From Fibrobacteria bacterium (lineage in GTDB: Bacteria; Fibrobacterota; Fibrobacteria; UBA11236), in the NCBI GenBank assembly GCA_025360005.1, contig JANYDA010000026.1:1-64000 (forward strand): 64,000 nucleotides of DNA, read 5' to 3'. The notes beneath the pieces were generated by a model. That model searched no databases and was not told where the DNA came from. It saw only the letters and a program-made list of their open reading frames with translations. The position numbers and the translations under genes are program-made. Within the stretch, counting starts at the first letter, position 1. Every line of letters begins with the position of its first letter. Positions 53,260 to 63,089 of the stretch are shown piece by piece.

Positions 53260-54225
53260 ATGATTCAATCCAAGCTTCAGCATTTGAATACCCTGCTGGA
53301 TCTGGACCGGAGCCGTTTGGAGGACGTCCTCGATCTGGCGGCGGCCATCAAGCGTGAGTATAAATCCGCCGGCGCCAGCGATGCGCTCAAGGGCCGTACC
53401 GCGGCCATGATATTTGAAAAGCCCAGCCTGCGCACGCGCGTGACTTTCGAGGCCGGCATGGTCCAACTGGGTGGCGCGGCCATCAACCTGGATCCTTCCC
53501 AGATATCCCTGGGGAACCGTGAGTCCGTCAAGGACGCGGCTTTGTGCCTTTCCCGCTGGGTGGACGCCATCATCGCCCGCACCTTCAGCCATAAACTGGT
53601 GACCGACCTCGCCAAGCATGCCACCGTTCCCGTCATCAACGCGCTTACGGATCTTCACCATCCTTGTCAGGCGCTGGCCCTGGGCCAGACCTTGATGGAG
53701 AAACGCGGTAAGCTCACGGGGCTCCGCTTGGCTTTCGTAGGAGACGGCAACAATGTCGCCAACTCCCTGGCGGAACTGGCCGCGCAGGTAGGCATGCATT
53801 TCATCCTGGCCTGCCCCAAGGGTTATGAGCAGAACCCGGAAGTGCTGAAATCCCTGGAACCTTATTTCAAGAGGTCCGGCGGCAGCTACACCGTGACCCA
53901 CGATGCGGACGCCGGGGTGGCCAAGGCCGATTGCATCTATACCGATGTATGGGTGAGCATGGGCGAAGAGGCCCAGGCCGAACAGAAGAAGAAACAGTTC
54001 GCGGGATTCCAGGTGAATTCCCGTCTGTTGGCCAAAGCGCCCGCGGAGTGCATCGTCACGCATTGCCTGCCCGCCCATCTGGACGAGGAGATAGCGCAGG
54101 AAGTGATGGACTCGGAGCGCTGCGTATGCTTTGATGAAGCAGAGAACCGTCTGCATGCGCAGAAAGCCGTGCTCTTGACCCTGATCGATGGCGGCAAGCC
54201 CGCCGCGGTGGTGCGGGGACGCTGA
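53260..54225 (+). CDS. argF: ornithine carbamoyltransferase
   Basis: 321 residues. It makes citrulline from ornithine and carbamoyl phosphate. The carbamoyl-phosphate loop FEKPSLRTRVTFE, TDLHHPCQALA (HPCQ), the strand FVGDGNNVANSL, DVWVSMGEE (ornithine side) and THCLPAH (HCLP with catalytic Cys) are all present, separating it from aspartate carbamoyltransferase. A family-length trimer subunit. It stands alone among arginine genes here; no other arg genes are in the window. Confidence 0.96.
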   Translation: MIQSKLQHLNTLLDLDRSRLEDVLDLAAAIKREYKSAGASDALKGRTAAMIFEKPSLRTRVTFEAGMVQLGGAAINLDPSQISLGNRESVKDAALCLSRWVDAIIARTFSHKLVTDLAKHATVPVINALTDLHHPCQALALGQTLMEKRGKLTGLRLAFVGDGNNVANSLAELAAQVGMHFILACPKGYEQNPEVLKSLEPYFKRSGGSYTVTHDADAGVAKADCIYTDVWVSMGEEAQAEQKKKQFAGFQVNSRLLAKAPAECIVTHCLPAHLDEEIAQEVMDSERCVCFDEAENRLHAQKAVLLTLIDGGKPAAVVRGR

Positions 54226-54263
54226 GCCTGGGTTGGTTTTCGGAAGGATAGCAGAGGAGAGTT

Positions 54264-55046
54264 ATGCTGGAAAGAGCCCCATTCGGGATCGAAGCTTTGG
54301 ACAGGATGATCGGCGGAGGCGTGGTCAAAGGCAGCGCCACCGTTGTGGAGGGCGCGCCGGGCACCGGCAAGACCACCTTGGGCATGCAATTCATCGTCAA
54401 CGGCATCGAGAAATTCCAGGAGCCCGGGCTTATCCTCACCTTCGAGGAATTCCCCAGCCAGTACTATCACGACGCCCTCAATTTCGGATGGGACCTGAAG
54501 AAGTACGAAGAGTCCGGCATGCTCAAGATCATTTTCTCCGATCCCTCCACCGTCGCCAGCGAGGTGGAGGAACTGGGCGGCGGCCTGGAAACCCTCATCG
54601 ATGAGATGGGCATCAAGCGTTGCCTGGTGGATTCGCTGACCCATTTTGAATACGCCGCGGAGGAATCCGATTCCCTGCGCGAGATGGAATTCGATTTCAT
54701 CACCAGCCTCAAGCGCGAAGGCATCACGTCCCTGCTGCTGCGCGAGAACAGCAATCTCCTGGGCGATACCAGCAGCCTCTCCCAGGCGCCTTTCATCGCC
54801 GACAATTATTTCATCCTGCGCTACGTGGAAATCGACAGCGCCATCTCCAAGGCCATCCTGGTGCTCAAGATGCGCGGCAGCCAGCACGCCAAGGATATCC
54901 GCCAATTCCACATCGCCAAAGGCGGCATCCAGATCATGGAAAAGTTCGTGGGCAGGCAAGGCGTGATGAGCGGTTCGCCTGTCAAGACGGACGCAGATAC
55001 TTTCGTAGAGGCTTTTTCCGCGTTCGGCAAGCGCAAGGGAAAATAA
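54264..55046 (+). CDS. KaiC-like RecA-superfamily ATPase
   Basis: 260 residues, a single KaiC/RadA-like domain rather than the double domain of cyanobacterial KaiC. Walker A is VVEGAPGTGKTTLGMQF (about 28-43), the conserved ILTFEEFPSQYY segment follows, and Walker B lies in GIKRCLVDSLTHFEY. An ERGHHHH-like end is replaced by KRKGK. Single-domain relatives are common in bacteria and archaea as signalling ATPases of unknown output. It begins a cassette with two small membrane proteins and a CheY-type protein; GGAG is 6 bases before the ATG. Confidence 0.85.
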   Translation: MLERAPFGIEALDRMIGGGVVKGSATVVEGAPGTGKTTLGMQFIVNGIEKFQEPGLILTFEEFPSQYYHDALNFGWDLKKYEESGMLKIIFSDPSTVASEVEELGGGLETLIDEMGIKRCLVDSLTHFEYAAEESDSLREMEFDFITSLKREGITSLLLRENSNLLGDTSSLSQAPFIADNYFILRYVEIDSAISKAILVLKMRGSQHAKDIRQFHIAKGGIQIMEKFVGRQGVMSGSPVKTDADTFVEAFSAFGKRKGK

Positions 55047-55048
55047 GC

Positions 55049-55336
55049 TTGGCGACCGCACAGGCGATAGGCATGTTGCTGACTTCGCTGCTGTTCAGCG
55101 TGGTGGGGTTCTACCTGACCCTGATAGCGAAATTCTACCGCATGAAATTCTCCAAGGGCCCGCCCCATCGCTACCTGCAAATGGCCCTGGCCTTGCTGGT
55201 GGCGGGACTGGTGCTTAGGCTGGAGTTTTTCCATTTCATCCCGGCCTACGTGGCCAACGGGATCATCTGCGCGGGGGGGCTGGCATTTTCCGGCCTCGGG
55301 TACGCTTTGTATCGCACCATGATGAGCGTGGATTGA
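55049..55336 (+). CDS. small membrane protein in the KaiC-like cassette
   Basis: 95 residues from a TTG two bases after the KaiC-like stop. Three hydrophobic segments (about 5-27, 44-60 and 64-84) with a basic loop (KFYRMKFSKGPPHRY) after the first. No family is recognised. The close spacing and length suggest a complex or sensing partner of the ATPase. Function is unknown. Confidence 0.65.
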   Translation: MATAQAIGMLLTSLLFSVVGFYLTLIAKFYRMKFSKGPPHRYLQMALALLVAGLVLRLEFFHFIPAYVANGIICAGGLAFSGLGYALYRTMMSVD

Positions 55337-55340
55337 CGGC

Positions 55341-55640
55341 ATGGTTTCGCTTTCCGCCATCACTATCGTGGTTTTGCACCTGACATTCATCGTCACCTTC
55401 CTGGTGGTTTCTTCACTCAGCCGCATTTTCGGAGCGGCCCGCAAGAAAAAACCCTTGTACAAACTCTTTTATATTGCGAGCTTCTTGATGACCATGTCCA
55501 TGGTGGTGAGTTTGTTGGGCCTGGATCTGCAATATATGGCCTTGTTGGCCGTGGCCCTCGATTTGGTCGGCTTGATCCTGGGTTGCGCGGTAACTTATTT
55601 CTACTGGGACTGGCTCCCGCGTGAATTGGCAAAGGGGTAG
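55341..55640 (+). CDS. second small membrane protein in the KaiC-like cassette
   Basis: 99 residues, ATG at 55341, four bases after the previous stop. Three hydrophobic segments (about 6-27, 44-61 and 64-87) and a basic loop (GAARKKKPLYK) between the first two. The layout is like that of the preceding gene, so they may be an old duplicated pair, though sequence identity is low by eye. It ends two bases before the receiver gene. Function is unknown. Confidence 0.65.
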   Translation: MVSLSAITIVVLHLTFIVTFLVVSSLSRIFGAARKKKPLYKLFYIASFLMTMSMVVSLLGLDLQYMALLAVALDLVGLILGCAVTYFYWDWLPRELAKG

Positions 55641-55642
55641 TC

Positions 55643-56023
55643 ATGGCGAAGATACTTTGCGTCGACGACGAGAGGGACATCGCGGATCTGGTCAAGCTGG
55701 TGCTGGAGCTTGGGCAGCATCAGGTCACGGTGGTGACTGAACCCGAATCGGCCGTCGCCACCGCGCTGGACCTTTCCCCGGATCTGATCCTGCTGGACGT
55801 AGTAATGCCCCACGTGGATGGCTTCGATATCTTCCGGGAAATCCGTGAACAGCCGTCCTTGGCCAAGATACCGATCGCATTCCTGACGAGCAATAACAAG
55901 TCCGTCGACTTGATGGTGGGATTGCACGTGATGAAGGCGGAGGACTATATCACCAAGCCTTTCGGGAAGCAGGAGCTTTTGGATCGGGTCAATCTTTTGC
56001 TCAAGAAGCACGGTCCCGCCTAA
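55643..56023 (+). CDS. CheY-like response regulator in the KaiC-like cassette
   Basis: 126 residues, a single receiver domain. Acidic residues in LCVDDERD (8-10), phosphoacceptor Asp52 in LILLDVVMPHVDG, Thr in AFLTSN and Lys in DYITKPFG are all present. Two bases separate it from the small membrane protein gene, and it ends the cassette. There is no kinase next to it, so the phosphodonor must come from elsewhere. Confidence 0.9.
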   Translation: MAKILCVDDERDIADLVKLVLELGQHQVTVVTEPESAVATALDLSPDLILLDVVMPHVDGFDIFREIREQPSLAKIPIAFLTSNNKSVDLMVGLHVMKAEDYITKPFGKQELLDRVNLLLKKHGPA

Positions 56024-56112
56024 GCACTGTCCCGTCTAGCGCGGGATGTCGCGTTGCCTCGGGGCCCCTCGCCCGAATTTCCATCTGCCGTTCATACGCG
56101 CATTTCCAACGG

Positions 56113-59100
56113 CTAATCCCGCCGCAACAACCCGATTTTCCGGGAGGAAGAAATCGATATCGGTGTTTCCGACCCGAGGGTGCCGATGCTGATCCGCCAG
56201 ATATAGGCCCCGGTTCCGGCCCGCTCCCCGTCCAGAGATTTACCGTTCCAGATCAGCCGGGTTTCGTAATTACCCGTGACCGGGTTCTTGCGGATGGGCG
56301 CCGAGGCCCCTCCCGTCTCATTCAGTAGCTGAGGCCCTACTTCTCCCGAAATGCCGGCGACCAGTCCGCCCAGATTGCTGAAGATGACGCTTTCATAGTG
56401 GAAGGGCCGATCGGATATCAGCAGGATGGAAGGGGCGGTCACGCTGCCGTCCGCGGAGGAAGGGAATACCGGCCCGCAATCCTGGGCCGCGCAATTGCGG
56501 GCGGCGCGCCCCTGCGATTCCTGCACCGGCTGCCAATTGCCGAGCCCATCCCAGGATGTCAGCACGAAGGGTTTTTTGGCTATGGTAATCCCTTGCGAAT
56601 CGAAGATGCGGGAATCCCATTGTACCCTGAGTACGGCCGGGGGCAAACGTTTGTTTCCTTCCACTTGCACCCACCGGTTATTGGGCGCCGCCTTGTTTCC
56701 CGGCGCATCCGAGATGCCGGCCGCGATGCGGAGGCTATCGCCCGCAGCCAGCAGCAGCGAAGAGGTGGGGCTGAGCAACAGCACAAGGCGGGAAGGCTGC
56801 GCCGTTACCGTGCCCGATATGGTAAGGTCCGCGGCGGGATGGACCGCGCCGGCCTGCCGGGGTTGGAAAGGGTGGGATTCGCCGCTTACGTAATTGATGG
56901 GCTCGCTGAAGGAAACCGTAAGCGTATCGGATTGGCCCGGAGCGGAGGCAGGAGCCAGGACGGCTTTAGTGAGCACGGGTCCGGCGCTGTCCGCCAGGGT
57001 AAAGGCCGAAATCCTGGTCTTGCCCTGCGCGGTGAGGAAGGAGCGGCCGGAATTGCGATTATCACCTGTAAAGCCTGTAACATCGGTTGCGAAAGTGGGG
57101 GCCAAGTCCGCCTCCAAACGCTTGCCTTGCAATCGGAAAGCCCCGTCCGCGGCTTTCACCGTCCGTTGCATGGCCGCATCGGGGAACCAGAGTTGCAGCG
57201 AATCCGGCGGGGCCGCGGGCGCCAGGGAATAGAGGACCACGGCCTTGTCCACCGCGCCGTCCGCATTCGCGTCCAGGAACCAACCGGATACGGCCTGGGG
57301 GAAGGTGGCCGGGGTGTACAGGAATGCGCGGGCGGAATCTTCCGCATCGGTGGGATCGATATAGGTGACCCAGACGCTGTCGCCTTCGGTCATGGCCATT
57401 TGCCCAGGGCCGGTGGCGGAGGGCGGAACGTCCAGCACCAGCACCGGATCCGTTGAGCGGAAGACCCCGGTGCGCGGGCCGGTCTCGGCCAGGGTAACGC
57501 GCAGGCTATCCCCCTGGTTGGGATTGGCGATCAGCACTTGCAGTTGGTCCGCGTTGGCGGTGAGATCTCCGTTCTTATCCTGCACTTCCACCAGGAAGCG
57601 CGTCTGTCCGATGACCGCCAGTGGCGGGACAGGCTGGCCATCCGGCGTCAACAAGGCCAAGGTGGAGGGATAGGCATCGGCCTTTTGGTACTCCAGGTAA
57701 AAATGGCGGTTCACGAAGGCGCAGCCCACGCATCCTTGGCATACCGGATCCGCGCCGCCGAACAGGGTGATGTCCACTTCATTGGCACCGGCCTTGAGCT
57801 TGACGGGGATGTTGAGGTTCCAGGCGTTGGCGGCGGCGTCATAGGGCGCCGTCAGCGCCAGGTTGGCTACGCGATCCCCATTGACCCAGATGTCCGTGAG
57901 CTTGCCGGCATCGGTGAGGGTGACCTTGCCTTTGACGAAAACGGTGGAGGAGGCTTGGCCGATCTTTTTGTAATCCTCGGGGAGGTTCTTGAGGGGCGAG
58001 GTGATCTGCACGTCCATCTGGTAATTCGTGGCCTTGGTGGACTGCTCAACGTGGGAAGGCGAATAGCCCCACACGAATTGCCCCTTGCGGTATACCGTGA
58101 TGTACGGGTCCACTTCCGTATGGATATAATCGTTGTCCACCGCCTCCTTGGTTCCCGGCTTGATGCCCCCGAAATCCACCGGATCCCCTTGAGCGCGGGA
58201 GTGGGGCGACCAGCTCCAGTCCTTTGGGCTGGGAACGTGGGTGGCCGGCATGTCCAGCAGGTCGCCGTTTTCATAGCGTTTGACGAAGGTGACGTCCACG
58301 CGGAAGCGGGCGCCCGATTGCATCAGCGCATTTCCCATGGGCAGCGATATGTACCAGAAATAGGTATTGGTGGCGGGGTCGAAGGTGTCGTCCATGCGCA
58401 CCGGCTTCTGTTTTTGGATCAGGACATCCAGGGCCGTTTTGAAGGCATTGGTGGGATCCAGGAAACCGGTTGAGAAATAGGCCTGGCCGATATCCGCCCT
58501 GACTCCGAAATCCGCCATCTCGGCAACGGTGCCGCGCATGTATAGGCGCAGATCCAGAGAGTCGTAGCTCTTGACGTCCTGATTGATGATGTTGAGGCCC
58601 AGGTATTGCTTGCCGCCGAATTCATAGGACAGCGCTCGGATATCGAAGTCGACATGTTCGACCTTGGTGGTGAAGGTGTAGAACTGCCCCTGGTTATCGT
58701 CCCGGCTCCCGTTGGATTCCACATAGAACCAATATTGGGTTTTTTCCTTGAGCCCGTCGATCTTCACGTAATGGAGTTTCACGGGATGGCCGGTGATGTC
58801 CCCGTCCTTCACCTGGGTGGGCGGCTTGCCCGTGCCATATACCACCTTGCTGTCATAGGCCCCGTTCGGGGTGAACCAAAGGATCTCGGAGGTATTATGG
58901 GTCACGTTGCAAACCTTTACCTGGGCGATCTGGGCCGCGCCCGGGGCTTGGGCCAAGGTGGTGAAGGTGAATTTCGATCCGCCATTGTCGTTGCTGCCGG
59001 CGTTTCCCTTGAGGTCCGAGGCATCGGCCTGGAAATAATAGGTCGTGGCCGGCGTAAGGCCCGTCAATACGATGCGATGTTCCATTCCGGCGGAATCACC

Positions 59101-61305
59101 GGCCTGGGAGGAAGTCAGGGAAGCGGCAGCGGTGCCGTAGCGGATGGCTGCGGTCCCGAAGCGGCTTTGCCGGACAATGATGATGGCGCGATCGGTCCCT
59201 ACGTATTCGATCTGCACCTGGACGCCCAGCGGATCAAGCGCTTCGTCCTTCGCCAAGCCCAGCACGGGGATCAGCATGGTGGTGGTTCCGTCCAGGCAGG
59301 ATTCCGAATGGAAGTAGTCGCCCCAGAACTCCGTGTACAATCCCGTACCGCCCGCCTCCTGCGGCGGAAAGCCGCCTTGCAGGGCGCCTACGGGCGGCCG
59401 GTAATGGTAGAAGGCGCCGGGCACGTTGGTGCCTTCCGGGTTGGCGGCGCGGTGATGGGGATGGTTGAAGTTCTTGGCGCCGATGCCGTAGATCATGCTG
59501 ATGTCCCATGGATTCACGCCCAGCATATAGTCCATCTGCCGTACCAGCAACTGCCGGACTTCGCCGGCTTTCCAATCGGTGGAGGCGGCGGTATGGGGCA
59601 AGGCGATGCCTTGCAAATCCTTGGCGATGTCGTAGTAGCAGAAGAATTCCGTGGAGTTGCCGGCGACGTAGCGGTTCCAGACCCAGACGATATCGCTCTT
59701 GGTGTTGATCTTCCACAGGGGATCGTAGGTCAGAGTGTGCCCTCCCCATAATTGCGGGGTGGAACCCGGCAAATCGATCGACGCCGATCCGCCTTGCAAC
59801 AGGCCGATGTTGTTGATCACGGAAAAGACCACGTCCTCGATCAGATCCAGGCGTTGCTGGGCGTCGATCCCGCAAGCGGTGGCCAGCGCCGGATCCTTCA
59901 GGATGAGGCGGTAAAACGCCCACAGGGTGGGGGTATGGACGTTGCCATAGGAGGTGTTGGAACCGCCTTTCTGCAAAGTGGGGTCCGTGTAAGCGAACCA
60001 CCCTCCGGCGAAGGTGCCCGATGTGTAAAACGGATTCCCGTGCGTTCCCAGGGCGGCGTTGGCGACCAAATCGAATTTGTAGCTGGTGTCCTTGGTGGCC
60101 CACAGCAGGGCCACGGCGGCCAGGGCCATATCGTCGTTGAGGGAGGTTTCCGTAGGATAGGCACCGGAGGATCCCGAGGTTTTCAGGGTCGTTTTCCCAT
60201 AGGCATACATTTTCCTGGCGGCGGCCAGGCAGCGGTCCGCATAAGCCTTGTCGAACGGGGCGTATCGCTGGGAAAGGAAGGCGAGTCCGGCTGCGAGGCG
60301 GCCCATGATATTCGAGCCGACCTCGTTGCGCAATTCTCGCACCGGTCCGCCCCTGTCCACCGGCAGGGCTTCTTGGAGCTGCGGCTGGCCCCACCAGCCG
60401 TGATCCCCGCCGAAATAGCCTACCGACGTCCACATTTTCGAGGGATCTCCCTGAGCCAGATCGAAGGACTTCAGGAAGAAGTCGGTCCCGATCTTGGCTT
60501 CATACAGTATGTCGGGAACGCCGTCCGTACGATAGACGTCTTTCTGGTTCCTGCCGTAATGGTCGGCATCGCGATCCGGTAGCGCGGCCGCCATCAGCCC
60601 CAGCATGGCCGTGGCATAGCTCATGGTCATCGATTCCTTGAGATGGTCCCCGCAATCGTACCAGCCGCCGGAGAGGGATCCGTCCCCGTTGGGGCCGTCC
60701 TTAAGATGGGAAGGCGGATGGAACCAGGAGTCCGTATTGCCGCTGCGGTTGATGCCGAAGAACTTGAGGAGGGCGTCCTTGACCCAGGAATAAATCTTGT
60801 CGTCCACCACGAAGGGCGCCGAAGTATCCGCGCCCGCCACGATTCGGTACCGGCCCGGCGCGATGTTGAGGGGGATCTCGCCTTCGGAGACCGCGCCCGC
60901 ATAGATCTGGCTCGTCATCGTATAGCGCGTGTCGCCATTGGCCGTGAACGCGTTGTTGGAAGCCCGGATGGAAAGCTGGCCCGATGTGGACTTGCCCGTG
61001 GGAGTCAAGGTACCCGCGCCCACCGGGGCTTTGCTTTCGTTGATGATCTGGAAGGCGTTTCCGGTTCCGCCCACCACGTAAAAGAATTTGCCATCACCGG
61101 TGCGATAGCCGGCCTGGTTGACTCGGATCTTGGAGAACCGGATATTGAGGGAATCGCGGTAGAGCTGATCCGTCGTGTCCGGGAGAGGGTTGGCGATGGG
61201 AGCGTAGGGAGGAGCATCGACCTGGGCCTTGGGGATTAGCCCTCCGGCTAATAGGGCCAGGCTGAAAATGGAACTCCGAATCAATCCGTAGGGCACAACC
61301 TTCAT
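56113..61305 (-). CDS. very large secreted family 9 cellulase with FN3, Ig-like and FlgD-like domains
   Basis: 1730 residues from the ATG at 61305 with GGGGA upstream; signal peptide ends KAQV. An Ig-like cellulase N-domain (about 55-165) precedes the GH9 (alpha/alpha)6 barrel (about 175-700): the base/nucleophile pair is in GGWYDCGDHLKE (Asp217, Asp220; the usual motif is WYDAGD), the His region is NHPHHRAAN, and the acid Glu is in DYFHSES. Two FN3-type domains, a carbohydrate-binding-like beta domain, a Cys cluster (CQGCVGC) and Ig-like domains follow. The C-terminal 60 residues (LIWNGKSLDGERAGTGAYIWRI) are FlgD-like, the common ending of FCB secreted enzymes. It acts on beta-1,4-glucans. 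Confidence 0.9.
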   Translation of the reverse strand: MKVVPYGLIRSSIFSLALLAGGLIPKAQVDAPPYAPIANPLPDTTDQLYRDSLNIRFSKIRVNQAGYRTGDGKFFYVVGGTGNAFQIINESKAPVGAGTLTPTGKSTSGQLSIRASNNAFTANGDTRYTMTSQIYAGAVSEGEIPLNIAPGRYRIVAGADTSAPFVVDDKIYSWVKDALLKFFGINRSGNTDSWFHPPSHLKDGPNGDGSLSGGWYDCGDHLKESMTMSYATAMLGLMAAALPDRDADHYGRNQKDVYRTDGVPDILYEAKIGTDFFLKSFDLAQGDPSKMWTSVGYFGGDHGWWGQPQLQEALPVDRGGPVRELRNEVGSNIMGRLAAGLAFLSQRYAPFDKAYADRCLAAARKMYAYGKTTLKTSGSSGAYPTETSLNDDMALAAVALLWATKDTSYKFDLVANAALGTHGNPFYTSGTFAGGWFAYTDPTLQKGGSNTSYGNVHTPTLWAFYRLILKDPALATACGIDAQQRLDLIEDVVFSVINNIGLLQGGSASIDLPGSTPQLWGGHTLTYDPLWKINTKSDIVWVWNRYVAGNSTEFFCYYDIAKDLQGIALPHTAASTDWKAGEVRQLLVRQMDYMLGVNPWDISMIYGIGAKNFNHPHHRAANPEGTNVPGAFYHYRPPVGALQGGFPPQEAGGTGLYTEFWGDYFHSESCLDGTTTMLIPVLGLAKDEALDPLGVQVQIEYVGTDRAIIIVRQSRFGTAAIRYGTAAASLTSSQAGDSAGMEHRIVLTGLTPATTYYFQADASDLKGNAGSNDNGGSKFTFTTLAQAPGAAQIAQVKVCNVTHNTSEILWFTPNGAYDSKVVYGTGKPPTQVKDGDITGHPVKLHYVKIDGLKEKTQYWFYVESNGSRDDNQGQFYTFTTKVEHVDFDIRALSYEFGGKQYLGLNIINQDVKSYDSLDLRLYMRGTVAEMADFGVRADIGQAYFSTGFLDPTNAFKTALDVLIQKQKPVRMDDTFDPATNTYFWYISLPMGNALMQSGARFRVDVTFVKRYENGDLLDMPATHVPSPKDWSWSPHSRAQGDPVDFGGIKPGTKEAVDNDYIHTEVDPYITVYRKGQFVWGYSPSHVEQSTKATNYQMDVQITSPLKNLPEDYKKIGQASSTVFVKGKVTLTDAGKLTDIWVNGDRVANLALTAPYDAAANAWNLNIPVKLKAGANEVDITLFGGADPVCQGCVGCAFVNRHFYLEYQKADAYPSTLALLTPDGQPVPPLAVIGQTRFLVEVQDKNGDLTANADQLQVLIANPNQGDSLRVTLAETGPRTGVFRSTDPVLVLDVPPSATGPGQMAMTEGDSVWVTYIDPTDAEDSARAFLYTPATFPQAVSGWFLDANADGAVDKAVVLYSLAPAAPPDSLQLWFPDAAMQRTVKAADGAFRLQGKRLEADLAPTFATDVTGFTGDNRNSGRSFLTAQGKTRISAFTLADSAGPVLTKAVLAPASAPGQSDTLTVSFSEPINYVSGESHPFQPRQAGAVHPAADLTISGTVTAQPSRLVLLLSPTSSLLLAAGDSLRIAAGISDAPGNKAAPNNRWVQVEGNKRLPPAVLRVQWDSRIFDSQGITIAKKPFVLTSWDGLGNWQPVQESQGRAARNCAAQDCGPVFPSSADGSVTAPSILLISDRPFHYESVIFSNLGGLVAGISGEVGPQLLNETGGASAPIRKNPVTGNYETRLIWNGKSLDGERAGTGAYIWRISIGTLGSETPISISSSRKIGLLRRD

Positions 61306-61463
61306 CCTATATCCCCGTTTGCCCCCCATGGTCCCCGGGGCGGAAAATCATTTACCTAACCTACTTTGGTTGCGCGACTTAGGGGCGGGGTTCATCTTCC
61401 GGAATACGGATCAAAATCTTTTTTGGGGCGGCATCCCGGTTTTTCCGCGATAGACCATCCCCT

Positions 61464-62720
61464 TCAATCGTCCAGCACGGTAAACCGCGAACTGCCGGCA
61501 GGCACTCCGTCTACTTTCGCCGAAAGTAGGCAGATACCATGGGGAAGCGGGTTCCCGTTTTGTCTTCCTCCTTCCCAACTAACCTTAAGCGTTCCCGAAC
61601 CGTCGTAATTTCCGGCCCAGGATCGTATCCGCCTTCCTTCAAGATCGCGCAACTCAAGGCTGACACGCCCGGGTCGACCGGAAACAAAGAGCTGCAAGGA
61701 TTGCGGCGAAGCACCCCGCTCCATCCTGACGGAAATCCCTCGCGCGTCGTTCCCTCCCGCAGTCCGTACCGCCGTCGCGGGCACGTCTAGTCCCAGGAAT
61801 TGCACCGCCTTGTCCGCCAGGATCTGCAGGTTGTGCGGCTGGCCCTGTTCTTGGATGGCTTCCACCTGCACCTTGCCCGTGGCGTCCGTGTAACGGGTGC
61901 GGGTCCAAGTGGTCTGCGGAGTGTTGGCTTCCGTGGTGGCGGGAGTTTGGCCCGCCCCCAACACGTTGGTCCATTCCTTGATCTCTTCCCCGAAATTGTT
62001 GTAGTTGAGAACAGCGTCGTCGGTGCCGTGCCAGAGCTGGATGCGCGGCCTGGGACCCGTATAAGCGGGGAAGGCGGCGCGCACCTGATCGCCCCAGGCC
62101 GAAGCGGACTTGCTGATCTTGCCGCTCGCGCAATCGCTGTTCCAGGCATTGCTCCCGGAAAAGCAGGAGAACGGCACGCCCGCGAAGGCTGCGCCCGCCT
62201 TGAACATATCGGGATAGGAACCCAGCAACACATTGGTCATCATGCCGCCGGAAGAGTGGCCTGCCGCGTACACGCGGGTGGAATCCGCGTGATAGTTCCG
62301 CACCACATAGCGCACCATGGAGACGATGCCGCCTGGATCGCTGCCGCCGCCATGCGTCAGGGCCGCTTGGGAATGCACGTCCCAGCAGCTGTCGCTGCTC
62401 CTGGCATTGGGGTAGATGACGATGAAGCCGTATTTGTCCGCCTGGGCCGCGAACTGGGTGCCCGTGAAGAAGGCGGGGCCGCTGCCATGGCACCAATGCA
62501 GGCCCACCAGGACGGGCGGACGGGCCAGTAACTTGTCCGGTACGTACAGGTACATGCGGATATTGCTGGGATTATAGCCGAAGTCGGCGATTTCCTTGAG
62601 GGCGGCCGCGCCGGCCGGAATCGCAAGGGAAAGGGCGGCCGAAAAGGCCAAGAGGAACCCGCGCCGCAACGGGGCGAGTGCGAAGGGTACCGTTGGATGG
62701 GATTTTTTTTTCAATGCCAC
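61464..62720 (-). CDS. secreted carbohydrate esterase/PHB-depolymerase-like protein (CE1-type)
   Basis: 418 residues; GTG at 62720 or TTG at 62714, both before a signal peptide. An alpha/beta hydrolase of the LpqC/PHB depolymerase-CE1 group: GLHWCHGSG oxyanion region, GHSSGGMM with nucleophile Ser156, LWHGTDDAVLNY with Asp, and QPHNLQ with His. Such enzymes cleave acetyl or feruloyl esters from xylan. The last 100 residues have a strand-rich FlgD-like sorting domain (LRDLEGRRIRSWAG, GICLLSAKV). It lies upstream of the cellulase on the same strand, 158 bases apart, suggesting joint use in plant cell wall breakdown. Confidence 0.85.
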   Translation of the reverse strand: MALKKKSHPTVPFALAPLRRGFLLAFSAALSLAIPAGAAALKEIADFGYNPSNIRMYLYVPDKLLARPPVLVGLHWCHGSGPAFFTGTQFAAQADKYGFIVIYPNARSSDSCWDVHSQAALTHGGGSDPGGIVSMVRYVVRNYHADSTRVYAAGHSSGGMMTNVLLGSYPDMFKAGAAFAGVPFSCFSGSNAWNSDCASGKISKSASAWGDQVRAAFPAYTGPRPRIQLWHGTDDAVLNYNNFGEEIKEWTNVLGAGQTPATTEANTPQTTWTRTRYTDATGKVQVEAIQEQGQPHNLQILADKAVQFLGLDVPATAVRTAGGNDARGISVRMERGASPQSLQLFVSGRPGRVSLELRDLEGRRIRSWAGNYDGSGTLKVSWEGGRQNGNPLPHGICLLSAKVDGVPAGSSRFTVLDD

Positions 62721-62936
62721 GACCTCGGAATACGCCAGGCGCCGCCTGGAGGCTCCGCGGAAGCGCGGGGGACCAACGGTAGCTTAGACCAAGGGAATTT
62801 TAATGCCGAAACGCCCCCTTCGCCCGGCTGCCGGTGGATTTTTGTAGCCATTTCTTTCGGCGGTAGCCGGTGATGGAACCGAAACCACCGGGGTTCGCTC
62901 ATTTATGCTTTGCAGTTTTTTGACTGCCGCTTCGCC

Positions 62937-63089
62937 GTGGCGGATCTGGTAAAAATTGTTTGCGAAGGGAATTACGAAGCTCGGCAAATGGCAATAGCTG
63001 CCATTTCTGAATTTAAAGGTACCTTGCCCGCGGAAAAAAAGAACCGCTCAATAGAGCTTCTCGAAAAAAATGACGAAACCAGGCATTGA
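62937..63089 (+). CDS. possible small protein
   Basis: A 50-codon frame from a GTG at 62937 (open also to about 62890) is rich in charged helix residues (EGNYEARQMAIAAISEF, EKKNRSIELLEKN). It overlaps the next small ORF by 20 bases. No family is recognised; it might be the end of a decayed gene. Confidence 0.3.
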   Translation: MADLVKIVCEGNYEARQMAIAAISEFKGTLPAEKKNRSIELLEKNDETRH

